Assembly (NCBI RefSeq): GCF_004923295.1
Contig: NZ_CP039635.1
Coordinates: 330,501-394,500, forward strand
Direction: 5' to 3'
Length of the DNA: 64,000 nt
Source: Azospirillum sp. TSH100
Lineage (GTDB): Bacteria; Pseudomonadota; Alphaproteobacteria; Azospirillales; Azospirillaceae
Under the pieces are notes generated by a model. That model made no database searches, was not told the origin of the DNA, and saw only the letters and a list, made by a program, of their open reading frames with translations. Numbering within the stretch: the stretch's first letter is position 1; every line of letters begins with the position of its first letter. The position numbers and the translations under genes were made by a program. Positions 26,567 through 35,862 of the stretch are shown in pieces.

Positions 26567-27154
26567 TTACTGAAGCCCGGGGCGGACAGGGCGCCCTGCG
26601 TCAGCTTGAGCGAGGAGTTGGGCGAAGCATCGGTGGTCGGCGTCAGGGACATTTTGGCTGCTCTTCATGTCGTAGGAGAGGGCGCGGAAGTCCTGGGACG
26701 AGGTCATATCCATGAAGAAGAAGACCTTGAGGGTACAATCGCCCTTGGCATACCGCCAAATCTTGGCGGGAGGCGCCTCTTCCCGTGCAACGGGGGACCC
26801 CAGGAGTTTGAGAGTCTGGACTTCGTCCAGCCCGACAAGGCTGTCGGGGTCGGCGTTGGTGGTTGCGGGCGGGGTGGACATGCCCCCCATGGACGGAACC
26901 GCCGCGGCATTCGCCGAAGCAGTCGCCGTTTGGGGAACCGTATCGGGCGCGATGGCCGCCAGTTGGGTGGAGGCCTGAGGAGAATTCTGGCCGGCATTCT
27001 GGCTGACCGCCAGATCGCCGGTGGTGACCGGTGGACCCGGCTGCGGCATCGGCAGGGCCGGCGCCAGCGCGGCGGCATCGGCAATCTTGCGGACCGGCTT
27101 CTGCCTTGGCACCGGCGGGGTCGCCGTGCGGGCATTCGGATTGGCCGCCGTCAC
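26567..27154 (-). CDS. envelope protein upstream of the two-component genes (main part, apparently split from its signal peptide)
   Basis: 195 residues from a GTG. A long Pro/Ala/Thr-rich disordered stretch (about 1-115) precedes a small domain (DSLVGLDEVQTLKLLGSPVA; WRYAKGDCTLKVFFFMDM) with one cysteine. I recognise this as a recurrent alphaproteobacterial lipoprotein domain, but it has no export signal in this frame. The previous short frame ends in a lipobox and stops exactly across this start (GTGA overlap). One extra base in the six-G run at 27162-27167 would fuse both into one lipoprotein. Either translational coupling (GGGGGGAG lies before the GTG) or a frameshift applies. Its stop is 28 bases from the regulator start. 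Confidence 0.6.
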   Translation of the reverse strand: MTAANPNARTATPPVPRQKPVRKIADAAALAPALPMPQPGPPVTTGDLAVSQNAGQNSPQASTQLAAIAPDTVPQTATASANAAAVPSMGGMSTPPATTNADPDSLVGLDEVQTLKLLGSPVAREEAPPAKIWRYAKGDCTLKVFFFMDMTSSQDFRALSYDMKSSQNVPDADHRCFAQLLAQADAGRPVRPGLQ

Positions 27155-27297
27155 GTCCGCTCCCCCCACGGCCCGGCCGTGTTGGCCGGGCAACCGGCCA
27201 GCAGCAGGACCGCGACCAGCAGGCCCGCATGTCGGCTCCGGCCGGCGGCGTAGGCGCCATACTGCGCCACATCGCGGAGGACTGCCGGCACGGTCAT
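27151..27297 (-). CDS. lipoprotein signal-peptide ORF, probable N-terminal part of the downstream frame
   Basis: 48 residues: a charged/Tyr start (MTVPAVLRDVAQYGAYAAGR), a hydrophobic core HAGLLVAVLLLAGC with lipobox LAGC, then only PANTAGPWGERT before a stop. An isolated lipid anchor of 13 mature residues would be unusual. Reading with +1 G in the G6 run gives ...GCPANTAGPWGGADVTAANP, continuing straight into the downstream envelope domain. AAAGG precedes the ATG at 27297. Confidence 0.55.
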   Translation of the reverse strand: MTVPAVLRDVAQYGAYAAGRSRHAGLLVAVLLLAGCPANTAGPWGERT

Positions 27298-27712
27298 GGG
27301 GGCGGGCCTTTCAAATCCAGGGGGAACGGGCATAACGGCATTAACACGGGACGAACCATTTCCATCTAGCCTGGAAGTCAACTTCGCGTGCTGGTTGGAG
27401 TTGGCCGCGTCTGATGTCTCTAAACTCAATCCAGTCTGGTTAATGGCGCGTTAAAGCCACAGCCCTTACCCCCATTTTGCGAAAGTCCATCAATATTTTC
27501 GGAGGTTTCGTTTGATTTTCGAGCAAATCCACCCGGATTCGTCGGGTTCTTTGCTCAAAAGTGGTATGAATTCCGGCCAATCCATTATACGTCGATCGCG
27601 TCCTTGATGTTATGCGGAGCACGACAGGACGTGACAGAAATGAGGCGGGAGGATGGCCCGGATGGGACGGGACTGTGGCGATTGCCCAAAAAGCACTCGG
27701 CACAAAAACAAT

Positions 27713-27748
27713 CGGCGGCGGAGCCACCCGGGTATGGCTCCGCCGCCG
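27713..27748 (-). terminator. strong leftward rho-independent terminator
   Basis: Perfect 14-bp stem CGGCGGCGGAGCCA / TGGCTCCGCCGCCG with an 8-base loop. On the minus strand it is followed by ATTGTTTTTGTG, a T-rich tail. It lies about 300 bases beyond the liuE stop, after a closer hairpin, so it may end a separate leftward transcript. Confidence 0.8.
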
Positions 27749-27900
27749 TTCAGCCGGACGGGCAACAGGTCATATGGCGGCGCGCAGGTAGCGGCCGTGG
27801 GTCGTTGCCACTGGAACTCCAGCCGTGGTTCCGGCCGGCCGTCAGGCCGGTCGGCGTCGTGGGAACGCTGCGTTTTCTGCACCATCCATCACGGAAATCA
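27749..27900 (-). ncRNA. candidate structured small RNA ending at the terminator
   Basis: On the minus strand this stretch could form several hairpins before the terminator: GGCCGG-TGAC-type pairing near 27831-27850, and GGAAC/GTTCC around 27813-27832. A possible -35-like TTGACG lies near 27925-27930 with no convincing -10. No protein frame is supported. This is a weak candidate based only on structure plus the otherwise unexplained terminator. Confidence 0.25.
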
Positions 27901-27971
27901 TGATGCGCCGACCAAGCAGGATCGTCAAGTTTGTAGTACGTACAATTTAGGATGCCGCATATCCGGAGGAT

Positions 27972-28040
27972 GGGGGGAGAGGGAGAACCTCCCCCCAAAC
28001 ACGAAGGGCCGCGCCTCCTGCAGGAAGCGCGGCCCTTCGT
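27972..28040 (-). terminator. tandem hairpins after the liu operon
   Basis: Hairpin 1 reached by leftward transcripts: ACGAAGGGCCGCGC / GCGCGGCCCTTCGT (28001-28040), a perfect 14-bp stem with a 12-base loop, 15 bases past the liuE stop. Hairpin 2: GGGGGGAG / CTCCCCCC (27972-27996). Neither has a good T tract, but the position and stem strength fit transcript end or 3' protection. Confidence 0.75.
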
Positions 28041-28054
28041 TGCCGAAGATTCCC

Positions 28055-28954
28055 TCACGCACAACCACGAGCGCGGGCCACCTTCGATGCGGTTGGACGA
28101 CCGATGGCGTCGCTGATGAACGCACCAGCTGTGATCAGCTTGTCCAGATCGACCCCGGTCTCGATGCCGAGACCGTTCAGCATGTACAGCACATCCTCGC
28201 TCGCCACGTTGCCGCTGGCACCCTTGGCATAAGGACAGCCGCCAAGCCCGGCGACCGAGCTGTCCACCACCGCCACCCCCATCTGCAAGGCCGCCAGGAT
28301 GTTGGCCAGCGCCTGCCCGTAAGTGTCGTGGAAATGGACGGCGATTTTCTCAACCGGTACCCGCTCCGCCACCGCAGCGATCATTGCTTGCGCCTTGGTC
28401 GGGGTGCCCGTGCCGATGGTGTCGCCCAGCGAGATCTCGTAGCAACCCATGGCAAACAGCCGTTCTGCCACGTCGGCCACCGCCTTGGGCGCGATTTCCC
28501 CCTCATAGGGGCAGCCGAGCACGCAAGAGACGTATCCGCGCACCGGCACGCCCGCCGCCTTGGCCTGCGCCATGACGGGTGCGAAGCGGTCCAGACTCTC
28601 GGCGATCGAGCAGTTGATGTTCTTCTGGCTGAAGCTCTCCGAGGCGGCGCCGAACACCGCCACCTCGTCGGCCCTGGCCGCCAAGGCACCCTCCAGCCCC
28701 TTCAGGTTGGGGGTGAGGGCGGCATAACGGACGCCGGGCTTGCGGGCGATGCCGGCCAGAACCTCGGCGCTGTCGCCCATCTGCGGCACCCATTTGGGCG
28801 AGACGAAGCTGGCCGCCTCCACCACGCTCAAACCGGCGTAGGACAGGCGGTCGACCAGTTCCACCTTCACCGCCGTCGGCACCATGGACTTTTCGTTCTG
28901 GAGGCCGTCGCGCGGGCCGACCTCCACCATGCGGACGAATTTCGGCAGCTGCAT
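28055..28954 (-). CDS. liuE: hydroxymethylglutaryl-CoA lyase
   Basis: Cleaves HMG-CoA to acetoacetate and acetyl-CoA, the last leucine-degradation step. 299 residues, TIM-barrel with the catalytic-site sequences [12 protein letters not shown] (8-20), the metal-site HFHDTYGQ and the conserved cysteine loop [14 protein letters not shown], all diagnostic of HMGCL. The ATG at 28954 lies 2 bases after the liuD stop. Last gene of the liu operon, followed by a strong hairpin. Confidence 0.97.
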   Translation of the reverse strand: MQLPKFVRMVEVGPRDGLQNEKSMVPTAVKVELVDRLSYAGLSVVEAASFVSPKWVPQMGDSAEVLAGIARKPGVRYAALTPNLKGLEGALAARADEVAVFGAASESFSQKNINCSIAESLDRFAPVMAQAKAAGVPVRGYVSCVLGCPYEGEIAPKAVADVAERLFAMGCYEISLGDTIGTGTPTKAQAMIAAVAERVPVEKIAVHFHDTYGQALANILAALQMGVAVVDSSVAGLGGCPYAKGASGNVASEDVLYMLNGLGIETGVDLDKLITAGAFISDAIGRPTASKVARARGCA

Positions 28955-28956
28955 CG

Positions 28957-30960
28957 TCAGGACTCCGCGATGTCGAGAACCAGCAGGTCGACGCCTTCCG
29001 ACACCTGATCGCCCGCCGCGAAATTCACCGCGCTGACGGTGCCGGCGGCCGGAGCCTTGATGGTGTGCTCCATCTTCATCGCTTCCAGCAGCATCAGCGG
29101 CGCGCCGGCCTCGACGCTCTGGCCCGGCTCGACCAGCACGCGGACCACGGTGCCGGGCATCGGCGCGGTCAGGCGGCCGGAGCCGCCCTCCTGCTCCGCC
29201 GCGCGGGCGCTGGGGTCGTCCAGCGTCAGGCGCGACACAGCACCATCGATCAGCACGGTGATGTCCAGCCCCTGCCGCACAACGGTGGCGCGGGTGCGCA
29301 TGCCGTCCAGCGTCGCGGTCAGCAGCCCGTCCAACAGGCTGACCCCGGTCACCGGCATCGGCTTGCCGCCATCCACCGCGATCTCGTAGCCATCGCTGCG
29401 GAAATGCAGCGTCACCTCGCGCGCGGTGTCGCCATCCATCAGGCGCAGGTCGTAATGGTTCTCCTCGTTCAGCCGCCAGCCATTGGCGAGCAGCCACGGA
29501 GAATAGCGGTCTGAGCGGGCGCGCAGGGCGGCCTGGGCCTCCTCCCGCCGTGTCAGCAGCACCGACAGCGCGGCCGCTGCCAGCGCCCTGTCGGCCACCG
29601 GGGCCGGCGGCGGCAGCAGGTCGGCGCGGTGGCGCTCGATGAAGCCGGTGTCGATCTCCACCGCCTTGAAGGCCGGATGGCCGGCGATGGCGCCGAGAAA
29701 GGCGACGTTGGTGGTGACGCCGACCACCTCATAGTCGGCGAGTGCAACGCGCAAGCGGCGCAGCGCGCTGTCGCGGTCCTCGTCCCAGACGATCAGCTTG
29801 GCGATCATCGGGTCGTAATACATCGTCACCGAATCGCCCTCGCGGACGCCGGTGTCGACGCGGACATGGTCGCTCTCGGCCGGCGGGCGCAGACGCACCA
29901 GCTTGCCGATCGCGGGCAGGAAGTCGCGCTGGGGATCCTCGGCATAAAGCCGCGCCTCGAAGGCATGGCCCCGGCGGGTCAGCTGCTCCTGGCGCAGCGG
30001 CAGCTCCGCCCCGGATGCCACGCGCAGCTGCCACTCGACCAGATCGAGGCCGGTGATCTTCTCCGTCACCGGATGCTCCACCTGCAGACGGGTGTTCATC
30101 TCGATGAAGTAGAAGCCGCCATCCTCATAGAGGAACTCGACGGTGCCGGCACCGACATAGTTCACCGCCTTGGCGGCGGCGACCGCCGCCTCGCCCATGC
30201 GGCGGCGGAGGTCGTCGGGAAGGTTGGGGGCCGGCGCCTCCTCGATCACCTTCTGGTGGCGGCGCTGGACCGAGCAGTCGCGCTCGAACAGATAGACGCC
30301 GTTGCCGTGGGTGTCGCAGAAGACCTGGATTTCGACATGGCGCGGCCGGCCGAGATACTTCTCCAGCAGCAGGCTGTCGTCGCCGAACGCGGCCTTGGCC
30401 TCGCGCTGGGCGCCGGCCACCGCGTCGGCCAACTCGCTGGCGGCGCGCACCACGCGCATGCCCTTGCCGCCGCCGCCGGCCGACGCCTTGACCAGCACCG
30501 GATAGCCGATGCGCGCGGCCTCCGCCGACAGGGTGGCGAAATCCTGGTCGGTGCCGTGATAGCCCGGCACCAACGGCACGTCGGCATTCGCCATCAGCCG
30601 CTTGGATTCCGCCTTGGAGCCCATGACGCGGATCGCCTCGATCGGCGGGCCGATGAAGACGACACCGGCCTCGGCACAGGCGGCGGCGAAGCCGGCATTC
30701 TCCGACAGGAAGCCGTAGCCGGGATGGATGGCCTGTGCCCCCGTGCGCTTCGCCACGTCGAGGATGACGTCGCCGCGCAGATAGCTTTCGCCGACCGGGG
30801 CCGGGCCGATGCAGACGGCTTCGTCGGCCATCTGGACATGCATGGCCTTGGCGTCGGCCTCCGAATGGACGGCGACGGTCTTGATGCCCAGGCGGCGGGC
30901 GGTGCGGATGACCCGGCAGGCGATTTCGCCGCGGTTGGCGATCAGGATCTTGTCGAACAT
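28957..30960 (-). CDS. liuD: methylcrotonoyl-CoA carboxylase alpha (biotin-containing) subunit
   Basis: Carboxylates biotin with bicarbonate and ATP for 3-methylcrotonyl-CoA carboxylation. 667 residues: biotin carboxylase domain (about 1-450; [23 protein letters not shown]-grasp [22 protein letters not shown]), BT-like middle region, and a C-terminal biotinyl domain with the biotin-attachment lysine in LLEAMKMEH. Five bases separate it from liuC. Subunit assignment rests on neighbours (liuB, liuC, liuA) as well as sequence. Confidence 0.96.
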   Translation of the reverse strand: MFDKILIANRGEIACRVIRTARRLGIKTVAVHSEADAKAMHVQMADEAVCIGPAPVGESYLRGDVILDVAKRTGAQAIHPGYGFLSENAGFAAACAEAGVVFIGPPIEAIRVMGSKAESKRLMANADVPLVPGYHGTDQDFATLSAEAARIGYPVLVKASAGGGGKGMRVVRAASELADAVAGAQREAKAAFGDDSLLLEKYLGRPRHVEIQVFCDTHGNGVYLFERDCSVQRRHQKVIEEAPAPNLPDDLRRRMGEAAVAAAKAVNYVGAGTVEFLYEDGGFYFIEMNTRLQVEHPVTEKITGLDLVEWQLRVASGAELPLRQEQLTRRGHAFEARLYAEDPQRDFLPAIGKLVRLRPPAESDHVRVDTGVREGDSVTMYYDPMIAKLIVWDEDRDSALRRLRVALADYEVVGVTTNVAFLGAIAGHPAFKAVEIDTGFIERHRADLLPPPAPVADRALAAAALSVLLTRREEAQAALRARSDRYSPWLLANGWRLNEENHYDLRLMDGDTAREVTLHFRSDGYEIAVDGGKPMPVTGVSLLDGLLTATLDGMRTRATVVRQGLDITVLIDGAVSRLTLDDPSARAAEQEGGSGRLTAPMPGTVVRVLVEPGQSVEAGAPLMLLEAMKMEHTIKAPAAGTVSAVNFAAGDQVSEGVDLLVLDIAES

Positions 30961-30965
30961 GTGGA

Positions 30966-31748
30966 TCAGCTCCGCCAGGACGGGGTGCGTTTGTCGAGGA
31001 AGGCGCCGACGCCCTCCTTGCCTTCGGCGCTGGCGCGCTGGCGGGCGATGCGCTCCGCCGTGTCGCGCATCACCTCTTCGGTCAGCGGCCGGCGGGCGAC
31101 GGCACGGATCAGCTCCTTGGCGGCGGTGACCGCCGTCGGCGCGCTGTCCATCAGGTTCTTCACCGTCTTCGCCACCGTCTCTTCCAGCCCGTCGGCGTTG
31201 GTCAGCTCATGCAGCAGGCCGATGCGATGGGCCTCCGCCGCGCCGAAGCGCTCGCCGGTCAGGAAATAGCGCCGGCAGGCGCGCTCGCCGATTGCGGCGA
31301 TGACATAGGGGCTGATGGCGGCGGGGATGATGCCCAGCCGCACCTCCGACAGGGCGAAGGTCGCCGTCTCGACGCCGATGGCGATGTCGCAGGCCGACAC
31401 GAGGCCCACGCCGCCGCCGAAGGCCGGCCCCTGCACCACGGCAACCGTCGGCTTCGGGCATTCGTCCAGCGTCCGCAGCATGCTGGCGAGGCCCATGGCG
31501 TCGGCCAGATTCTCCTCGCGCGAATAGCCGGCCATCCGCTTCATCCAGGACAGATCGGCCCCGGCCGAGAAGCTCTTGCCCACCCCGCGCAGCAGCACGA
31601 CGCGCACAGCCGGATCCTCGCCCACCCGGCGGAAGGCGGCGGTCAGGTCGGCGATGACCTGCTCGTTGAAGGCGTTGTGGACGTCGCCGCGGTTCATGGT
31701 GATGGTGGCGACGCCGGTGTCGGCAACCTCGATAAGGATGTCGCTCAT
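30966..31748 (-). CDS. liuC: methylglutaconyl-CoA hydratase (enoyl-CoA hydratase family)
   Basis: Hydrates 3-methylglutaconyl-CoA to HMG-CoA. 260 residues with crotonase oxyanion-hole regions FSAGADLSWM and GPAFGGGVGLVSACDIAI and the family signature in the middle. The ATG at 31748 has GGGAGGCGACC in front; an ATG at 31763 overlaps the liuB stop and may couple translation. Function within the family is inferred from the liu operon. Confidence 0.92.
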   Translation of the reverse strand: MSDILIEVADTGVATITMNRGDVHNAFNEQVIADLTAAFRRVGEDPAVRVVLLRGVGKSFSAGADLSWMKRMAGYSREENLADAMGLASMLRTLDECPKPTVAVVQGPAFGGGVGLVSACDIAIGVETATFALSEVRLGIIPAAISPYVIAAIGERACRRYFLTGERFGAAEAHRIGLLHELTNADGLEETVAKTVKNLMDSAPTAVTAAKELIRAVARRPLTEEVMRDTAERIARQRASAEGKEGVGAFLDKRTPSWRS

Positions 31749-31759
31749 GGTCGCCTCCC

Positions 31760-33367
31760 TCACATCCGGAAGACGCCGAAGGGCGTCTTCGGCACCGGGG
31801 CGTTCAGCGAGGCCGACAGGCCCAAACCCAGGACCATGCGGGTGTCCGCCGGGTCGATGATGCCGTCATCCCACAGCCGGGCGCTGGCGTAATAGGCGTG
31901 GCTCTCGCGCTCGAACTGGGCGCGGATGGGGGCCTTCAACGCCTCCTCCTCCTCGGCCGACCAGGGCTTGCCCTGGGCTTCCATGGCGTCGCGCTTGACC
32001 TGGGCCAGCACGCCGGCCGCCTGCTCGCCGCCCATGACGGAGATGCGGGCGTTCGGCCACATCCACATGAAGCGCGGGCTGTAGGCACGGCCGCACATGC
32101 CATAATTGCCGGCGCCATAGCTGCCGCCGATGATGACGGTGAATTTCGGCACCTTGGCGCAGGCGACCGCCGTGACCAGCTTGGCGCCGTCCTTGGCGAT
32201 GCCGCCGGCCTCGTATTTGCGGCCGACCATGAAGCCGGTGATGTTCTGCAAAAACACCAGCGGGATGCGACGCTGGCAGCACAGCTCGACGAAATGGGCG
32301 CCCTTCAGCGCGGATTCGCTGAACAGGATGCCGTTGTTGGCGATGATGCCGACCGGATAGCCGAAGATATGGGCGAAGCCCGTCACCAGCGTCGTGCCGT
32401 AGAGCGGCTTGAACTCGTCGAAGCGCGACCCGTCGACCACCCGCGCGATCACCTCGCGCACGTCGAAGGGCTTGCGGGCGTCGCTGGGGATGACGCCGTA
32501 GAGTTCGCGCGGGTCGAAGGCCGGCTCCTCCGGCTCGCGGAGGTCGAGGTCGATGTGCTTGGCGCGGTTCAGGTTCGACACCACGCGGCGCGCCATCGCC
32601 AGGGCGTGGGCGTCGTTCATCGCATAATGGTCGGTGACGCCAGAGGTGCGGGAATGCACGTCGGCGCCGCCGAGATCCTCGGCCGACACCACCTCGCCGG
32701 TCGCCGCCTTCACCAGCGGCGGGCCGCCCAGGAAGATGGTCCCCTGGTTGCGGACGATGATCGCCTCGTCCGACATCGCCGGGACATAGGCGCCGCCGGC
32801 GGTGCAGCTGCCCATCACCACGGCGATCTGCGGGATGCCCTCGGCCGACATGTTGGCCTGGTTGTAGAAGATGCGGCCGAAATGGTCGCGGTCGGGGAAG
32901 ACCTCGTCCTGGTTCGGCAGGTTGGCGCCGCCCGAATCCACCAGATAGATGCAGGGCAGGTTGTTCTGTTGGGCGATCTCCTGCGCCCGCAGGTGCTTCT
33001 TGACCGTCAGCGGGTAATAGGTTCCGCCCTTCACCGTCGCGTCGTTGGCAACGATCATGCACTCCTGCCCGGCGACGCTGCCGATGCCGGCGATGATGCC
33101 GGCCGACGGGATGTCCTCGGCATAGACGCCGTCGGCGGCCAGCTGCGACAATTCCAGGAACGGCGAGCCGACGTCGAGCAGCTGGCGGATGCGCTCGCGC
33201 GGCAGCAGCTTGCCGCGCGCGAGGTGCTTTTCACGAGCCTTCGCCCCGCCGCCCTGCTGGATGGCGGCAACCTTCCGGCGCAGATCGTCGACCAGCGCCT
33301 GCATGGCGTCGGCGTTGGCCTGGAACTCGGCGGAGCGCGCGTTCAGGGCGCTCTTCAGGACGGTCAT
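31760..33367 (-). CDS. liuB: methylcrotonoyl-CoA carboxylase beta (carboxyltransferase) subunit
   Basis: Transfers CO2 from carboxybiotin to 3-methylcrotonyl-CoA. 535 residues, standard length, with a two-lobed crotonase-like carboxyltransferase: N-lobe [16 protein letters not shown] and C-lobe [22 protein letters not shown] plus [18 protein letters not shown]. This set is characteristic of MCC beta rather than propionyl-CoA carboxylase. Lies between the acyl-CoA dehydrogenase and liuC. Confidence 0.96.
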   Translation of the reverse strand: MTVLKSALNARSAEFQANADAMQALVDDLRRKVAAIQQGGGAKAREKHLARGKLLPRERIRQLLDVGSPFLELSQLAADGVYAEDIPSAGIIAGIGSVAGQECMIVANDATVKGGTYYPLTVKKHLRAQEIAQQNNLPCIYLVDSGGANLPNQDEVFPDRDHFGRIFYNQANMSAEGIPQIAVVMGSCTAGGAYVPAMSDEAIIVRNQGTIFLGGPPLVKAATGEVVSAEDLGGADVHSRTSGVTDHYAMNDAHALAMARRVVSNLNRAKHIDLDLREPEEPAFDPRELYGVIPSDARKPFDVREVIARVVDGSRFDEFKPLYGTTLVTGFAHIFGYPVGIIANNGILFSESALKGAHFVELCCQRRIPLVFLQNITGFMVGRKYEAGGIAKDGAKLVTAVACAKVPKFTVIIGGSYGAGNYGMCGRAYSPRFMWMWPNARISVMGGEQAAGVLAQVKRDAMEAQGKPWSAEEEEALKAPIRAQFERESHAYYASARLWDDGIIDPADTRMVLGLGLSASLNAPVPKTPFGVFRM

Positions 33368-33409
33368 GCCGTCTTCCTCCCGGTTTGGCGGTCTTGGTTG
33401 TTGGACGTG

Positions 33410-34543
33410 TTACTGGACGAGCGCGCGGCTGATGACCAGCCGCTGGATGTCGCTGGTGCCCTCGTAGATCTGGCAGACCCGGACGTCGCGATAGATGCGC
33501 TCGACCGGGAAGTCGTTGAGATAGCCATAGCCGCCATGGATCTGGATGGCGTCGGAGCAGACCTTCTCCGCGATCTCGGAGGCGAACAGCTTGGCCATCG
33601 CCGCCTCCTTCATGCAGGGCACCCCGGCATCGCGCAGGCTCGCGGCGTGCAGCACCATCTGGCGCGCGGCCTCCACGCGGGTCGCCATGTCGGCGAGGCG
33701 GAAGGCGATGGCCTGATGCTGGATGATCGGCACACCCATGCTCTGGCGTTCCTGGGCATAGCGGATGGCGTGGTCCAGCGCGGCGCGCGCCATGCCGACC
33801 GACTGCGAGGCGATGCCAATGCGCCCGCCTTCCAGATTGGCCAGCGCCACCTTGTAGCCGGCGCCCTCGGCCCCGAGCATCAAGTCGGCGGGAACACGGC
33901 AGTCCTCGAAGACGATCTGGCAGGTATCGGAGCAGTGCTGGCCCAGCTTCTCCTCGGTCCGCGCCACCTGATAGCCCGGCGTGCCGGTCGGCACGATGAA
34001 GGCGCTGAGACCCTTCTTGCCGACGGCCGGATCGGTCACGGCGAAGACGATGGCGACATCGGCCTGCGAGCCGGAGGTGATGAACTGCTTGGTGCCGTTC
34101 AGCACCCAATGGTCGCCGTCGCGGCGGGCGCGGGTCTTGATCGCCGAGGCGTCGGATCCCGCCTGCGGCTCAGTCAGGCAGAAGGCGCCCAGCATCTCGC
34201 CGCGCGCCATCGGCTTCAGGAAGCGGTCCTTCTGGGCATCCGTGCCGAACTTCAGGATCGGCATGCAGCCGACCGAGTTGTGCACGCTCATGATGGTGGA
34301 GACGGCACCGTCGCCGGCGGCGATCTCCTCGATGGCGAGCGCGTAGGCGACATGGTCGGTGGCAGCACCACCGAACTCCTCCGGCACCAGCATGCCCATC
34401 AGGCCGAGTTCCCCCATCTCGGCGAGTTCGGCCTTGGGAAAGGCACCGCTGCGGTCGCGCTCGGCGGCGGTGGGCGCGAGCCGGTCCTGCGCGAAGGCGC
34501 GGGCCATGTCGCGGACCATGGTCTGTTCTTCGGTCAGGTGCAT
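33410..34543 (-). CDS. acyl-CoA dehydrogenase (short/branched-chain type)
   Basis: FAD enzyme oxidising a short acyl-CoA, passing electrons to ETF. 377 residues; signatures [14 protein letters not shown] and the C-terminal [20 protein letters not shown] followed by YEGTSDIQR, whose Glu is the usual catalytic base of SCAD-type enzymes. Not the isovaleryl enzyme, which is encoded two genes upstream. A role with 2-methylbutyryl- or isobutyryl-CoA would extend the operon to isoleucine or valine. ATG 34543 preferred (GAGGAAA about ten bases upstream) over 34558. Confidence 0.9.
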   Translation of the reverse strand: MHLTEEQTMVRDMARAFAQDRLAPTAAERDRSGAFPKAELAEMGELGLMGMLVPEEFGGAATDHVAYALAIEEIAAGDGAVSTIMSVHNSVGCMPILKFGTDAQKDRFLKPMARGEMLGAFCLTEPQAGSDASAIKTRARRDGDHWVLNGTKQFITSGSQADVAIVFAVTDPAVGKKGLSAFIVPTGTPGYQVARTEEKLGQHCSDTCQIVFEDCRVPADLMLGAEGAGYKVALANLEGGRIGIASQSVGMARAALDHAIRYAQERQSMGVPIIQHQAIAFRLADMATRVEAARQMVLHAASLRDAGVPCMKEAAMAKLFASEIAEKVCSDAIQIHGGYGYLNDFPVERIYRDVRVCQIYEGTSDIQRLVISRALVQ

Positions 34544-34569
34544 CGGGCGTTTCCTCATTTATTTAAGAT

Positions 34570-34594
34570 CCCCTCTCCCTGGGGGGAGAGGGGG
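34570..34594. repeat. short unit of the CCCTCTCCC/GGGAGAGGG repeat family
   Basis: Hairpin CCCCTCTCCC / GGGAGAGGGG between the thiolase and acyl-CoA dehydrogenase genes. Same core as the composite element at 14675-14778. Confidence 0.65.
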
Positions 34595-34612
34595 AATAGG
34601 GGCGGGAATGCC

Positions 34613-35794
34613 TTACACCCGCTCCACCGCAATCGCCGTAGCCTCGCCGCCGCCGATGCAGAGCGACGCGACGCCGCGCTTCAAATCGTACTTCTCCAGC
34701 GCCGCCAGCAGCGTCACGATGATCCGCGCCCCCGACGCGCCGATCGGATGCCCGAGCGCGCAGGCGCCGCCATGGACGTTCACCTTGTCGTGCGGCAGGT
34801 CCAGATCGCGCATCGCCGCCATCGTCACCACGGCGAACGCCTCGTTGATCTCGAACAGGTCGACGTTGCGGGCGGACCAGCCCACCTTCTCGAACAGCTT
34901 CTGCATGGCACCCACCGGCGCGGTGGTGAACAGCGCCGGCTGCTGGGCGTGGTTGGAGTGGCCCTTGATCTCGGCGATCACCCGCAGGCCGAGGCGGTCG
35001 GCCTCGCTGCGGGTGGTGACGACCAGCGCCGCGCCGCCGTCGGAGATCGACGAGGCGTTCGCCGCCGTCACCGTGCCGTCCTTGGCGAAGGCCGGCTTCA
35101 GCGTCGGGATCTTCTTCGGATCGCCCTTGCCCGGCTGCTCGTCGGTGTCGACCAGCACGTCGCCCTTCCGCCCCTTCACCAGCACCGGCGCGATCTCCGC
35201 CTTGAAGGAGCCGTCCTCCACCGCCTTGCGGGCGCGGTTCAGGCTTTCGATGGCGTAATTGTCCTGCGCCTCGCGGGTGAAGTTGTAGCTGCTGGCGCAT
35301 TCCTCGGCGAAGGTGCCCATCAGGCGGCCCTTCTCGTAGGCGTCCTCCAGCCCGTCGAAGAACATGTGGTCCAGCACCTTGCCGTGGCCCATGCGGTAGC
35401 CGGCGCGGGCGCGGTCCAGCAGGTAGGGGGCGTTCGACATGCTCTCCATGCCGCCGGCCACCACGATTTTGGCCGAGCCGGCCTTGATCGCGTCATGGGC
35501 GAACATCACCGCCCGCATGCCCGAGCCGCAGACCTTGGAGATGGTGGTGCAGCCGACGCCTTTCGGCAGCCCGGCGCCCAGCGCCGCCTGGCGCGCCGGG
35601 GCCTGGCCCAGACCGGCCGACAGCACGTTGCCCATGAACACCTCGTCCACCGCGTCGGTGGGCAGGCCCGAGCGCTCCAGCGCCGCCTGGATGGCGACGG
35701 CGCCCAGCTGCGGGCCGGTCAGGCCCATGAGGTCGCCCTGGAAGCCGCCCATCGGCGTGCGGACGGCGGCGGCGATGACGATGCTGTCGGTCAT
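34613..35794 (-). CDS. acetyl-CoA acetyltransferase (thiolase)
   Basis: Condenses two acetyl-CoA or cleaves acetoacetyl-CoA. 393 residues. Nucleophile Cys89 in ISKVCGSGM, the GGMESMSNAPYLL segment, NEAFAVV, the HGGACALGHPIGASGAR loop with catalytic His, and the second Cys in SLCIGGGEA, all intact. In this operon it would handle acetoacetate-derived acetoacetyl-CoA from leucine or a thiolytic step of isoleucine degradation. It could also supply phaC with precursor, but the genes are far apart and phaB is not seen. Confidence 0.95.
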   Translation of the reverse strand: MTDSIVIAAAVRTPMGGFQGDLMGLTGPQLGAVAIQAALERSGLPTDAVDEVFMGNVLSAGLGQAPARQAALGAGLPKGVGCTTISKVCGSGMRAVMFAHDAIKAGSAKIVVAGGMESMSNAPYLLDRARAGYRMGHGKVLDHMFFDGLEDAYEKGRLMGTFAEECASSYNFTREAQDNYAIESLNRARKAVEDGSFKAEIAPVLVKGRKGDVLVDTDEQPGKGDPKKIPTLKPAFAKDGTVTAANASSISDGGAALVVTTRSEADRLGLRVIAEIKGHSNHAQQPALFTTAPVGAMQKLFEKVGWSARNVDLFEINEAFAVVTMAAMRDLDLPHDKVNVHGGACALGHPIGASGARIIVTLLAALEKYDLKRGVASLCIGGGEATAIAVERV

Positions 35795-35862
35795 GGTGGT
35801 CGGTCCCTTTCCCTCGATGCTCTCTATGCTTTGCCGAACCGCTTCACGCGGTCTTCCGGCCT

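Larger units (their letters stand above)
27298..28054. other. long intergenic region, no convincing protein gene
   Basis: 757 bases between the envelope-stress operon and the end of the liu operon. Its left part (27430-27610) is clearly more AT-rich than the window. It holds three strong hairpins (27713-27748, 27972-27996, 28001-28040) and a structured stretch at 27713-27900. Open frames here have poor codon use and no ribosome binding sites. The promoter of the lipoprotein/two-component operon should lie near 27300-27450. Confidence 0.6.

Noticed and set aside
27765-27840. A GCCACTG run and a short MTCCPSG frame before a hairpin, suggesting a cobalamin riboswitch or cysteine leader peptide
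   Set aside because: The other conserved riboswitch elements (such as GCCAGGAGACC) are absent, the short frame has no ribosome binding site, and no suitable gene follows.
27440-28064. Several 90-105 residue open frames in the AT-richer gap
   Set aside because: No ribosome binding site, implausible composition, and the region is dominated by hairpins.
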